DNA of 64,000 nucleotides from Toxonevra muliebris. Its lineage: Eukaryota > Arthropoda > Insecta > Diptera > Pallopteridae. Shown here piece by piece: positions 1 through 13,300 of the stretch. The DNA lies in the NCBI GenBank assembly GCA_963691655.1, contig OY829326.1, forward strand, positions 80,345,235 through 80,409,234, in the 5' to 3' direction. Below the pieces are notes generated by a model. That model was not told the origin of the DNA. It was given only the letters and a program-made list of their open reading frames with translations, and searched no databases. Each line of letters opens with the position of its first letter. Position 1 is the first letter of the stretch. Position numbers and translations under genes: made by a program.

Positions 1-1056
1 TGCTTTTATTGTTATCACGCAAGCATTCGACAAAGTGTGGCTTCTTATATAAACTTAAAACGCGTTTACCTCATCATTATTTTATTATAATTAATTCTTA
101 TCTAGAAGATAGGTATTTTATGTTTAAAGTTAACAATGATGTTACTCCAGCTCCATCCAATCAAGTCTGGTGTTCCACGAGGAAGTGTCTTAGAATCCAT
201 ATTCTTGACACTATTCACTGCACATCTTCCTTTAAGTGAAAATACTTACACAGCAACATTCGCAGATGACACCGTTTTGATGGCTAGCAGCAGTGATGCC
301 AATGTAGCTACGAATAAACTCCAGTCAAATCTCAACAAAATCAATATCTGGCTAGATTTCTGGCGAATAAATGCTAATGAAAAGAAATCTGTTCAAACAA
401 CTCTCTTCAAAATGGTACTTGTCCCCCAGTAACACTTAACAATTTCCGTTTACCGCAAGCAGATCAGACAAAACACCTCGATCGACGCCTTACTTGGCGA
501 TATCACTTTTTCACAAATAGAAAACAGCTTGGATTAAGGCTTAGATCACTATATTGGTTGCTCGGTTCAAAATCATCATTATCTTTAGAAAATAAAATAC
601 TTATTTATATGGAGTTCAAATATGAGGCTCAGCTTCCAAATCTAACTTGGATATACTACAAAGATTCCAATCAAAGACTTTGCGTATGTGTGTTAACGCG
701 CCATGGTACGTCAGTATAAACATAATTCATTACGACCTTAATATTTCAACAGTTTACGAAGAAGTACAAAATTGTAGTCTCAAATACCGTGATCGTCTCA
801 GAACTCATCTAAACGCTCTTGCTTCCGAATAACTATCCAGCGAAAACAGAACACGCAGACTAAAAAGGTTGTTACCATCAGATCTACCTGATAGATTTGA
901 ACTGTAACCAACATATCAAATAGAAATGTCTTTATTGGTATTGCTTTAATTTGATATTGTAATGAACTCCAGTGTTAATATTCTAGTTTAAATTATAAGT
1001 AACACTAAATGTCTATCTAGACAGATTGTATTTGAATAAATGGAGATAAAAAAAAA
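1..1056 (+). mobile_element. 3' part of a Jockey-like non-LTR retrotransposon (decayed)
   Basis: Translated pieces in shifting frames follow the end of a Jockey-clade reverse transcriptase. About 136-415 gives SGVPRGSVL, then the catalytic FADDT box, then a WRINANEKKSVQ segment. About 640-830 gives the C-terminal LQRFQSKTLRMCVNAPWYVS region with a YRDRLRTHLN stretch. It closes with a short 3' UTR, AATAAA-like sequence and an A-run at 1048-1056. The element enters from the left edge of the window, so its 5' part is not visible. Stops and frameshifts show it is inactive. The clade call rests on motif recall and not on a search. Confidence 0.85.
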
Positions 1057-3619
1057 TTACTTGTTGCAGAATTTTGGAAGTACAGTCGAACTTTCTTATA
1101 TTGAACTACTATGCAATGAAGCTCTCCCTATTACGATTTGATTTCAATTACAAAAAATTATAAGACCAACCAGAGGAAAAGCGACCCAAAACTGGCAAAG
1201 GTATTAGCGATTGAGTGAATAAATCCAAATACCACATTTTTTAAGTATACCTATTAATTTTTTCGACAATTTATTCAGTTTATTCGCTTGCAATAGATAC
1301 ATTTTCTACACTTTTTGTAGTTCCCGAAATGAAATCCACTGGAAAATTTGTTTCTTTTCCCCGTATTCCTATAGGAAAAGAAGGAAAAATAAATAAATTT
1401 TCCCGGGCTGAATAACACCTTGATCAAAAAGTTCCCGGGAGCAGCCGCATTTAATGTTGTCTCTCACAAATAATATGAAAAAACCAAAAGGATGTAAAGA
1501 ATGTATAGCAAGCGATTTAATTCAAACAATCGCACATAGTTGGACTTATTTTTTGCTAAAGTTTTAGCTTTACTTACATCAAGAGGGGGGGGGGGGATGG
1601 CGAAGTGTTCGTTTTGTTACGTTGCGTTACGACCAGGGGGGAGGGGGAAGGAAGGAATGAAGGATAAAAAATGGTCAAAAATGGCTTTACGTAATATATG
1701 AACGGCCTCTGATAGTAAACTTCCACGGAATATTCTCTAATGATCGCTTTTTCTAAATTTGAAATGTTGTTATTAAAACCAGAGTAATTTCTACAATTGC
1801 TTCATAACAACTATTGACAGCTCAATGGAGCAATAATATATTGCGATATGCACTTGTATATATAACCATTGCAAATCGAAAAATATTAACAACATTATTA
1901 AAATAATTATGTATTTATATGGAATATATTTAAAATGTTCAACTGTACGTTTAACTGATTATTGACATATCTTAAGTGGAATCAGCTGCCATCTTTGAAA
2001 TGTTCATCTAACCGAGAAGACTCTTGATCACTTCCACGTCGACAGTTTAGCTCAATTCAACTGAAATACCAAATACGGTTTCATGTATTTATAAATAAGT
2101 TGAAATGTTTTAAATGTTTATGACAGCAAAAACCTGTTGCTGATGTTGTTGCTGTTCCTGCCATTGTCAGTAATTGATAAATTACAGTTAATTATTAATT
2201 AACTATCTGTGATTTATTACTATTATTTAACAGTATAAGCGATGAAACCATGACTAAGTACAAACTTGAGATATGCAATAAAGTTTTAATCAAAGCCAAA
2301 TATAATCGTAGCATTCATAACTTCGAGCATGATCTCCCATCGCAACTCATCTGATTGTAGACATTACAAAAGCACCTTCTTTTCGTTGAGAATTCATTCC
2401 ATTGTTTCAGTCTATATCACAAAATCTACATTATGGACATATTGTTTTCATGTTTAACATATCTTAACGCTTTTTTGCTGCGGCTACAGTCAAAACTTCA
2501 TACAATCAGCAATAATGTACCGTAGGTGCATACCGAAAACACGTGATCAAAGCGAAAATTTTTCATCATTTGTAGCATCAGCGTCAAGATCATTGCTCAT
2601 GTTTATGATGACAGACAACCGGGATCGATCAGTAGTAGTCAGTAGTCAGTTGTTAGTCGATCTCATGTTAAAAATTCACATTGCTACAACGCGCATGCGC
2701 TCGCACTCATAAATTGTTTTGCGGAAATCTACACACAATGGTCAGGTACGAGTATCGTCTTGTCCAACCGCTCCGTTCAGCCAACCGTGGAATGTGGAGC
2801 AGTTACTTAGATGCGCTCAGTTTGCTTTATAAGTATTTTTGTTATGAGATCATGCCGTTTAGTCTTTCCTTTCTGCTTTTGTGAATTCACGAATTGTTTA
2901 GTCTCGGTTTGGGAGTAGTAAGAATATCAAATGGGTGTGCTGTCTGATTTATTGCAGGCAAATAAACTACTGTATGTAGTCTATATACTTGTATGCATAA
3001 AAACATACATACATACATATGTACATGCATAAATGTGTTTAAGAGTTTATGATTTCATTGGAATACATGTGTCCATGAATACTTAAAATTTAGTTTCTTT
3101 GAGCTGTTGTAAATTTATAATGAAATCAAGTTAAAAATATGACAGTAAAAAACTTAAGTCAGCCACAATGTCTATAGAGCTCCCATAAAATTTTAAATAG
3201 AAGCATATGTATGTATATATATAAAAATTGGTTGGTTATTTAACCATAAGTTCATTACCGAATTATATTATGCGATTCCAATAGATGTCATCAATCCAAG
3301 ATTCAAAGATATTTCAAGTTAAAAGTTAAATTCTAACCATTGTCAATCACTTGTAAAATCGTACCCTCGAACTGTATTTTACAGTATTAAATTAAATTCA
3401 TTCGATTTTGAACCCCTGAAACCCCTCTCTACATACGCGCCAAATATGAAAATTAAAAAATTTAGTTTGCTGTCGAAAACTCCATAAAGGGCAAAGAAAA
3501 ATATGTAAAAGTAGCCTTGATTCCAGTGCAATTTAATTTTTGAAGTTTAGCGTAAACCTATTGGTTTACTTTCGAAAACTCTTTAGAAAACAGGCATAAC
3601 GATATTAGAACCCAGAAGC
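1057..3619. other. AT-rich intergenic stretch, no gene seen
   Basis: I see no coding similarity. Notable points are a 13-base G run near 1586-1598, a purine tract near 1634-1660, and a less AT-rich patch at about 2480-2800 with repeated AGTAGT/CAGT motifs near 2625-2665 (see findings). A CATACATA microsatellite lies near 3003-3020. Confidence 0.5.
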
Positions 3620-3725
3620 TTAGACCGTTCTTCCACTAAATGATAATGAAAATCGTGGCGATTGTTTGATTAATTGTTTGTGCGGGTTCGCAGTTGCGCA
3701 GCTTTCAGTGAAGGAACGGCCTTAA
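3620..3725. mobile_element. Short palindromic MITE-like element
   Basis: About 106 bp whose ends are imperfect inverted repeats: TTAGACCGTTCTTCCACT at the left, and the complement of AGTGAAGGAACGGCCTTAA at the right. There is no coding capacity. Superfamily and target duplication are unclear. Confidence 0.45.
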
Positions 3726-4049
3726 CCATAAATAAAAAGTATTAAAATAAGCTGTTAATTACGACCTTCTGGTACCTCTATTAACTATTCGGAAGTCGGA
3801 ATCAACATACATACGCACATAGTTTACTATTTTTTACAATTCCTCACTTGTAGAAAAGTATTCCAGAAAATGAAACTGGGTAGGGTGATCTTTAGTCATG
3901 TCGCGTGAGCAAAATATAGAATTGCTAAGACAATGCTGGAGCCCATCAGCGAGTTTTGAATGCTCCAGCAGTGTTCACACCGAGCTTTTAAACACGAATG
4001 GCTTGCAATTTTGAAGGAGCATTGTGTTTGTATTGTGTATTGTTTACAC

Positions 4050-5598
4050 TAGTGTTGGTTAAACATCGATTGCTTTGGCACTATTAGTCTATCGATAGTT
4101 CATAAAAACAATCGTTCAAACTATCGATTGCTACAGAGATGAAATTTTTGGTACTATATATAAACAAGAAACCAACAATTTTATCACGCGATGGTTACTT
4201 TTAAACAGTTTTTCTTTTCTGTGCGATTTCCGTAAATTCACGAAATTATTTTTATAAAAAATGAATAAACATAAGTTAAAATTTTTTAATAGAGTTGGAA
4301 CACAAATTTTGTAAAATGTGACCACATTGTAAAAAAACATAACCACAGATTAAAGCATTTACAAGATAAACCCGCACCATCAACTGAAAACAGCAATTCC
4401 TAGGAAATACTTCCCGATTCCGAACCTGAAGTGTAAAAAAAAAGAAGTGGAATTAAAGACTATTTAACCCTTTAGTTCGCAAATTTTTGATTGTTTAAAA
4501 AAAAAATTGACATAAATCTGATTTCTAAATCCTAAAAAATTTAATGGGCGCGGCTTTATGAAGCCGGAAAGGTTGAATCCCAAAAAGTTTTTGTTGTTGA
4601 ATAAACTTTTTATCAATTTTTTTTTAAGTAATTAAATATTTTGTATACAAAATTCAAACTCCTAGCTACTCACAGCTAGTTTTTTTATCTGGCTACTATG
4701 ACGGGAAATATTTTATTAATTTTTTTTTATTTTTATCTTAAATTCAATTGAAATAATTAACTTTACTGTTTTTCACAAATTTTTGACTTTGGCTGTGGCT
4801 TACGTCTGTAATATGCATCATAAATCATAACAGTTACTAATGCATTTTTTTTTAATTTTTTTGGGAAATTCCATGAACTAAAATGTAGCAATAAAAAACT
4901 TTTAAGGTGATAATTACACCCGTTTTGATGAAGGTTGTCTGGAGACACGCTTAGGAACTAGAGGATTAATTAGTGATTTAATTTCAAAACTGACTTTCTT
5001 TTAAATAAATTTTTATTTAAAAATAAAATATTGAATTAAAATTAAATACAAATTTTTTTTTTATATTTTAATTGGTAAAAAAATTTGTGTATAAATATCT
5101 GTGGTAAAAAGGAATAATAGTGCGGACACACGAGAGTGCATTTCAGGCAAATTTAGCATTTTGTTGAAAAGTGTCAAATGAAATTTTGCATTATAGACTC
5201 ATTTCGTTGTGTCCACCTAAATTGGAAATGCGGAATTTCAACGAAATGCTCTCTCATGTGTCCGCACTATAACAGCTTATTTTCTTGTCAGTCGAGTTTA
5301 ATAGCTTTGAATAGTCATATAAAAGAAACTATAGCACTGTCTCAAAAGGCTCTAAGCTCAAATCAAAGACCAGTCTTGAAACTATATATAATTTTACAAA
5401 TTATTTAAATTATACGAATTTTCCATATTAAGTCGAGTTAGGCTGTTTTTCAATTTTACCACAAATATATATGTACATACAAAATTATTTTAAAATGATT
5501 TATTTTTTTAGCTAGAAACTATTGAAACTATCGGTTTTTTCGCTGTTTAAAATCAATTTAATCGATAGAGCCGAATTATCGATATTTAGTCAATACTA
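4050..5598. mobile_element. hAT-type DNA transposon, non-autonomous or decayed
   Basis: The element is bounded by an exact 8-bp direct repeat GTTTACAC at 4042-4049 and 5599-5606. Its termini are imperfect inverted repeats: TAGTGTTGGTTAAACATCGA at the left and, read inward, TAGTATTGACTAAATATCGA at the right. An 8-bp target duplication and a TAGTGTTG-type end fit the hAT superfamily. Subterminal ATCGAT/TATCGATA motifs recur at both ends (4066, 4091, 4119; 5561, 5577). The 1549-bp interior has no recognisable transposase and contains a second, smaller inverted-repeat element at 5120-5267. Confidence 0.75.
5120..5267. mobile_element. MITE nested inside the hAT-type element
   Basis: A 148-bp element with long imperfect inverted repeats. 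The left end is GTGCGGACACACGAGAGTGC, and the right end read inward is GTGCGGACACATGAGAGAGC. Both ends are bordered by ATA/TAT, compatible with a TA-type target. It is non-coding and must be younger than the surrounding element. Confidence 0.65.
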
Positions 5599-5606
5599 GT
5601 TTACAC

Positions 5607-8600
5607 CCACTTGCACAAAGAGCGTATTGGGTCAGTATTCGGGAAATCAGCATAAACAAATTTTTGGTTCTAGAAGTTTTAGAAAAATTGGAAAAATTAT
5701 GGCTCTTGACTTTACTAATGTCTTCGCAAAATATAAGCGCATAATTTTTATTGTTTTGGAAGTTATAAACAAATGAAAAATTTGGCTACTTTTTAAACAA
5801 TAGCACTTTACTCTTAAACAAATACATCGATTTGGATTATATTGCTATCATTTTTGAGAAGATTGAATGCTGTTTGTAGAAATGTAATCAAAATGTAACC
5901 GTAATCCTTGCTGTCCAGCTCTGGTTCTACACTTGCCAAAAATCGAGAAAAAAATTACAGATAACATTAAAATCCTTAGAAACCGAAAGAGAAAAATTTT
6001 GATTAATAATTTTAAAGTTAGGACCAAAATAAAACCATCACCCGGGCGCTCGGTATACCACAGGGGTGTTGGGGCTTTTCAAAATTCTACTAATTTAAAG
6101 GATTGAAAAACTGACCTGATATAGACCGAACCGAAAATACTACCAGTTTTTTTGCGAAACTTTATAAGCTAGTGGATAAATCTTGTTGATCAACATATTT
6201 TATGCTAATTTCCCTATTATTGTACAGTATTGTTTCCATTTTGCATATATATGTTGTTGGAAGTAACGTAGTAACAATGCAAACATCTAACATGCAATGA
6301 AAATTATATGATACTTGATAAATGTATAGATTAAACTGTGTGACGCATTATCCAATTAGTTAAGTCAAGGTATTGAAATTTGAGTCCTCGGGCTGAGTTT
6401 AAAAATCTATAAAAAAAATGGTGATAAAGTGAGAGGTTCTTAATAATATTATTTTGGATTTTTCCACTGGCAGATGACTCGCTAAAGGTTATTGAAATAA
6501 AGAATAAAAAAGAGAGATAATGATGATGGGGGTGACATTGCCTTAGAAGACTCCTCAGTCGCCAAATTAACTTAAAAGATTATAAACTATATCGCAATAG
6601 TAGGAATAATAGGAGAGGGGGAGGGGGAGGGGGTTTTAATATATATATTTAATAAAATTTAAATTTAAAATTTTAGACTTAGTCTAGTGGATCGGTGTTG
6701 TTCGAAATTGATCGTAAGTTATGAAATTTTTGACAGCAGATTTAAAATTTTTCTCTCTTTGCTTTAATTTTCTAATTATTTCATCGACTTTGATCACGTC
6801 CGTGGTGATTTCAATTTAAATATTCTCTTTTTTGATAGCTATATAAGAAAATTTATTGATGGTTAGAGCAAAAATGGGTCTAAGTATAGATTTGTAAGCA
6901 ATGCTCTTCCAAGCTTGCTTAATATATTTGAAGTGTCTGATAATTCTTGTGTTACGATTGCTGCACATTGAACATTGATCTTACTCCTATCAGAACATTT
7001 TACTTCTTATGAGTACGACTCCATTGATTTCCCTCATAGTATCTCGTATAAATTGGTCTAACTCCTTTTGTTCTTAACCAATAGCATGTTTCCATGGTTC
7101 ATTCATTATGTGAGATTAACCTTAAAAAGCGTCACAAAACTTGCAATAAATGGATTGAAATCCGAAAGTACCAAGCCAGTAGCCGGATTCCAGGATTCGC
7201 TATCGCCAAAACTTTAAAAATAGGGAAAAATTAAAATTATCCAATCTTTTAGCGATTTCTCTAAAATGCGATTCTGGTTTTTACTTCGCTGAAACTTGCT
7301 CAGCTGAATTTCGCCCGTGGCGGATCGAGCGAAACTTCTTGTGATTCTACGGATCACTTTGTCATATTTGAAGAAATATTTTTCGAAATTTTTCGGTTTT
7401 GTATGAATATTTAAAGGGCCTCTCGAAGTTTCGGAGAAAAATATTTACCTCATGTTTATATTTATTCGCTCTCTTTTATAGCCCTCCAAATGCATTCAGT
7501 TTTCCTTAGCACCTATTGCTTCCTCAAACTTTCAAAGCCAGCCTCATTTATGAATCGAAAATATAATAATATAATTTTTTATAAAAATTTAAAATTAAAG
7601 CATAATGCTTATTTACCTATCGTTTGTAAACTCCCTATGGTTTTCTAAATATTGAACAAGCAAACATTTTTTTTCCTTCGTAACTCTTCTGCTATTCTCA
7701 AATTTTATATTTTAGTTTTTTAATTTTCAAAGCTAATCTGGAAAGCGAAAATGATGTCCAAATTTAAAAATATGTGTCCCAATATTTTTCGCTTCTCAAG
7801 ACCTTTTAGAAAATTTATGACGGACTTACAAAAAAAATGTGCATACACCGTTCCAAATATGATTCAGGATAGTGTGCACAGATACGCTGAACAAGATATT
7901 TTATATTTAGGTACGTTCGGTCCGACGTTTAAACCTCATAAACAGCATAGTAAAAAATAAACACTTCTAATTCGTGAAATTTTACGTTCTTGGAAACCAG
8001 TTTACTCTAAGTTTCTATCGTATCAATATGTAATAGTGAATCCCATCAAAAAATAATAAACAATTAAGTATATTCACAGTTCATAACTCAAAATCTATTA
8101 ATTTCATAAGAATTCCTTATACTTTCATGGAAGGAAACTTGATGATTTATTTCAATGAAAGAATCGTAATAAAAATTAATAATTCTCAAACATATACATT
8201 GCCTCCCACCCCTCTCCTTCACATAGTAGTAAAATGTTCTTTTGGCATATTAAAAATGTCAAATGACTTAATGTGACGCAAGCATAACGCGCCATCATCA
8301 ATTTCCATATATGTTGTTCACCACAGGAACAACAACAACAGCAATAACGTACGAATACATGCACAATGTACACTCACACTCGCACACAAAAGGTAAATAT
8401 TATGAGAGCATAAATTGCAATTTTCATCCCTTTTAACTACTCTCGCTTGTATGGTTCTATTTTTTCGCAGCAGGTTTTTTTTTGTTTTGCAAAAATTCTG
8501 ACATTTTTTTCTTTCTTCTTCTGTATGCTCATAATTTTTTGTTTGCCTTTTGTTAAATAAATGTGAGCTTATATTTTAATTTAATAATATTTCAGCTGGA

Positions 8601-9821
8601 ATGTACAATAATATTGCAAATACTTGCAGTTGTTAGAAGTAGTCGAGTAGTAGTTGTTAGTCAGTAGTAAAGTTGGAATAGTTTGGTAATGCTAAAGTTA
8701 CGATGCTAACTGTGGCTAACAAGCATTCCATTTTTAATGTTAGCTCGAAATTAATGCAATAATTCATTGTAATAACTTAACTTACCATTGCGTTGTTTGT
8801 TTGTTTGTTCATTGTGTGGTTCTTGTTATTGTTTTTCTTTTTCATTGCACGCGAATTTATCATCATGCCCACTGTACGTAGACAACATAACTTTGTTTAT
8901 TTTTTTTTTTTTTTTTGTATAACGTTTAAAAAGCGCACACTGTTAAATTGTTTTTGTCAAGGTTTGTTTAGCGTGAAATGTGCGTCAGTGTTGTTAATTT
9001 GTTTTTGTTGTGATTGTTCATGTTTATTGTTCATTTGCAATTACATGTACCAGCGAACATAAATCCTGTTTAAACTCTTTTTTTTTAGTTGAAGTTAATT
9101 AAATTGTAAACATTTTTTAAATCGAAAAAATCCACAATATTTGATTGTTTTTTTTTATCAAATAAATTTAGTTTCAAAAAAAAAAAAAAGAATGAGTTTC
9201 TTAACGAGCATAAAAACGCAAAATTACATAATTATGGAATATTTTAGTGTTATAGGTCTTCAAATTTTTTTTAATCCATTTAAATGACTGCCAACCAATC
9301 TGGTCAATACCATTGGAATTCCAGCATTTCAACGAAGCAAAGCATCTTGATTATCCTAATATAAAAGTGGTGCGGATTTACTCTAAACGCAACATAGGGC
9401 GAAACCTAAAACTTTCAATAACGGGCAAACTTTCATTATCATATGCCTAACTTACAAATTTCAAATTTCTATGCACAATAATAAATCAATGGCACAGCAC
9501 TAACTTTTTAAATAAAAAACTAATTCTGGAATTTTCTCAAAACTGTCTCATTTTTTTTCGAGATATTCTCGCGCTTAGATGAGGACCCTTAATATTCTTT
9601 TTTCTTTGGCACGGTATGCAAAATTTTATGATTTCAAAATCAAGACTGGTTTAAATTAATTTGAAGTCATTATTATTGATATTCAGTGTGGCTACAACTT
9701 CTCTTCAAGTAATTTATGTGGAAATTTACCTGAATAATTTTTGCTTGATTTGCTTTTTGGAATAGTGTAATCTTGCAAGTGAACATTTTTGTTTTTAAAC
9801 AATTTTTACTCTTGTAGGTTT
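5607..9821. other. AT-rich intergenic stretch, no gene supported
   Basis: No convincing coding region. It contains a G5-A-G5-A-G5 tract near 6613-6632. About 6640-7100, read on the minus strand, gives faint LINE-like wording (IKQAWKSIAYKSILRPIFA) that I could not confirm. Poly-T, AAC and TTG low-complexity sequence fills 8300-9100. A 69-residue ORF at 7751-7960 is unrecognised. Confidence 0.45.
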
Positions 9822-9929
9822 TCATTGCTAGCCAAGAGATGGTGCTGTGTAGAACAGTGCCAAGTATCAAACCCAGGCACCCTGTGTAGGAGTCAAACCC
9901 AATAACCGCTAAGTTGCGGTGACCAATTT
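9822..9929 (-). repeat. tRNA-like SINE fragment
   Basis: Read on the minus strand, this stretch resembles the repeat copy at about 46981-47121 (shared CCAAGAG-TGGTG-GTAGAA blocks). It contains a degenerate tRNA B-box-like CTGGGTTTGATACTTGG. The polymerase III interpretation is inference; the similarity between the two copies is visible directly. Confidence 0.45.
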
Positions 9930-10225
9930 GCGTATTTACATTAGTACAATAAAAAAATAATAAACATAACACAAAAAAAAATTATATCCCCTCCATGGAA
10001 AATTCCTACCTACGTCACTGGTATGGAGTGATCAAAACTAAATAATTAATCCAAAGTTTTTACATAATGTTTTCTTATTACAAAACAATTTTTATAGAAA
10101 ATTTCGAAAATATTAGGGAGAACTGCGCTGCTCTCATATTTCTTCCTCTCACTCTCTGGATCCACCACTTGTCATACCTCTCCTCCTAATTGGATTATGT
10201 TGAAATATTTAATAGAGAAAATATT

Positions 10226-10340
10226 AGGGCTGTTCACTGTTTACTGCAAATGATTTTCATCATTGCAAATGCAAAATATTTTTTCACTTCATGCATTTGC
10301 AAGGATGCAAAACCATTTGCAACAAATAGTGAATACCCAG
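10226..10340. mobile_element. Palindromic hairpin element, about 115 bp
   Basis: Inverted repeats span nearly the whole element: GTTCACTGTTTACTGCAAAT on the left, against CATTTGCAACAAATAGTGAA on the right. Further ATTTGCAA copies lie in the centre. This is a typical foldback MITE shape. No clear target duplication is seen. Confidence 0.5.
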
Positions 10341-13300
10341 ATTAAGTTAGAGACAAACATTTCTTATGCCCACATTATAATTTAAAGTCATTCAACACAA
10401 ATAAATTGGGGTATAACATACAGGGTCTTTTCAAAATCATTAAATAAAATATATGCTTATTGTTCGTAGTAAATGACAACAACAATTTGAGTTAAAAAAA
10501 AAGAATTTGTTAAATCGTTGAATTACGAATTTGTAAGCTATAAATTCTTCCAATGCATTTTTTTTTATTTTAGAGTAAAATGACAACACTGTTTAGTGTT
10601 GCCATTCAACTTAAACTAACATACATAAGTAATAAATCTTGCGATAGAGCAACGAATACAATTGTGCGAGCATTTTTGTCAATGTTTGTAAAGTAACTTT
10701 TTTTATTTTAAAGGTTTAGTCTCTGGCATTGTTGCCACAAATTGAGATTTATTAATAGAAGCGATACCGCGATATACAAATGAAATGTGACAGTTTTATT
10801 GGTTCATTCAATAAAAATGGCAAATGAAAATATTTTAGATAAAAAAAAAAACTATTAAAATTAATTAGTATTACCACATTTAGAGAGAAATCATGACAAT
10901 AATATTTGAATGTAAGTACTTAATTTTTTGCAACACTGTAAGTATTTTTAAAGAAAAATTAAAATTTTTTAGGTTTATTTAATTGTGTGCGGGATATTTT
11001 CAGGAAACACATTTATTGTGACTAAAAAATTTCTCATTTTACTATACAAACTCTAAACTGTTTTAAAATTTGTTTCTAATTATGATTTTTCATACATTTA
11101 GAGATATTTATTGCACTTTAATTAATTTTTTTTTTTTAATATTTCTAACAAATCGGTTTAATGCTATGTCAATATGATTTTTTTCTTACATACATATTTA
11201 ATGAAAGTTTAGTTTTATATGATAAATTGACAATTCGAGTGTTAAAAGCAAATAAAGATTTATGCAAATCGCTGCTGAAAGTAACTAACCCTCTTTTCCG
11301 TCCGAAGTCATGTATACAAATCTTTTTAATGCATTAACAGAAAAATAAACAATGGTAGCATCAGCGAGATAATAAAATGCAAAAACACCCTGTTTTCAAA
11401 TACAGTTGAAGGATAAATAAAAAAAGGAGGAAATTGTCACAATTATATAAAACAAGAAGAAACGTAAAACACCTGCTCTTCGTGCCATAGAAATTTTGAA
11501 TTATGAACATAATAAATTAATATCTTTAAAAGATTTACACTGTTCTACACAAATGTTGTTATGAATTTGTATATTAAGACGCATCACGAGGACAAAAAAT
11601 CCTTTAAAGGCTTAAGAATATGGATTAAGCCTTTCACGAACAAGGGACATATATGTTTTGAGTTATTTTGACCGCCCTTTGTTTTCATTTGTGTATGGTA
11701 TCACTCATTATGATCCAGCTCTGCATTTTTCTTTTAAAGAATCAAAAAAAAAAAATTCAAGTTTAAATTTTGTTCGCAGTTGATGTTAGCTGTTTTTTTG
11801 TGATTTTTTCTCCTTTTTTAAAATAGCTGTAGAATCTTTAATTTTTTTATTTTTGAATTCAGTGTATTTCTTGTATTTAGTTTTAATAAAACCGTTATGA
11901 ACTAAAATGTGAAATAAACTGTAAAATATACCACTCTTGATGCACTTAGGGACACATATGACCAAAAGAAATTCATTTCTCTTAATGAAATATTGATTTT
12001 TTTCAACTTCACAGTTTTAAAATTAATTCTCCAATTTCATCAAATGTAACTTAAAAATTAAAAAAAAAAACGATTGTGAAAGGATTGAACACCTAAATTA
12101 AACTTTTTTGTTAACCCTAAAAGTATGCAATCATGCTGAAAAATTAACAAAAGTGTTAAAAGTCAAAAGTTGCATTCATTAATATCACTTTCATTCCAAT
12201 ATTAAAAGATTCCAATGAAAATTGTTTAACTTTCTGAAAAGTCCAATATCAACTTAATTAAATAAAATTTAACAAAAATTTCAACAATTAATCATTTAAA
12301 ACATTTACAGTTACTATAAAAAGTGCATAGTGCAAACACACATGATCAAAAATGTTTGACATATTTTGACAAGCAGAAAATTTTGCCACATATGCAAATT
12401 TTTATATTTTTTTGATGCAAAAATAATAAATTTACAGCTTGTGCCTCACAATTCTATTTCTATGTATACCCCTCCCATCAAATTAGCCGTTCACTGCACA
12501 CATCGATTAACTCCACTTTTTGAAAAATCTTATATTTATATTTCAAAGCACTTTTTATAATTATAGTAACTTTCCTAAATAAAGAAACAACAAAATTTTT
12601 TTAGCCATTGTATAAATAATAATTTATTTCAGAGGCCAATTTGATTAACTCCACACTTTAATGTAAATCGTTCCAATAATGCAACACAAATGCACTAGCA
12701 TTTTTTTTTGGTAGGTGCACACAACTATTTGCCTAATGATTCAGATTTTGCCATTATTGAGTTACATGGGAAAAAAATCAAAGCATTTTTTCACAAGATG
12801 ATTTGTGCAATATAATCAAAACATGAAAAAGAAAGCGCCATTTAATCTAATCACAATGACTCACCAAAGTTTGTTTTCAACAAAATCTTTTGAAAATTCA
12901 ATAATTAACAGGAAATGTGCTGGCTAAAGTTAGAAACCCCCAAACCAAAGGAAATCTGCAGCAGGTGATTGAAAAATGTAGATCGGCTTTTATTATGTGT
13001 ATCTTAAAGGTAGAACTGTGGCATTCCTCTTGTTAAACATGATTACTATAAAAACTTGGCAACAAATCGAAATGGCGAGTCCTCACATAAAGATGATGAA
13101 GAAGACATCATTTATATTGCTGATGAATTAATTACAAATAATAAATTATAACAGAAATGTTAGTATTCATTTTATGGGAAATCCGTGTTAAAAATATATA
13201 ATAATTAACTTTTTCTGAAATAAAAAACTTAAAAATTTAAACACATAATTTAAATTTATTACTTTATCACTTGCCAAATCGATTAACTTCACCACTCACA

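Noticed and set aside
2515..2884. Two overlapping ORFs of 65 and 67 residues as a coding gene
   Set aside because: No conserved motif. The patch is considered only as a possible 5' UTR or promoter.
6608..6634. G5-A-G5-A-G5 tract as a G-quadruplex
   Set aside because: Only three long G runs are present, so a standard four-run quadruplex is not clearly possible. No gene context.
7751..7960. 69-residue ORF as a small gene
   Set aside because: No recognisable domain, no promoter or splice evidence. Its length is within chance for this AT-rich DNA.
8793..9062. 89-residue Phe/Cys-rich ORF that looks like a membrane protein
   Set aside because: It comes from poly-T and TTG-rich low-complexity sequence, with no splice context or conserved motif.
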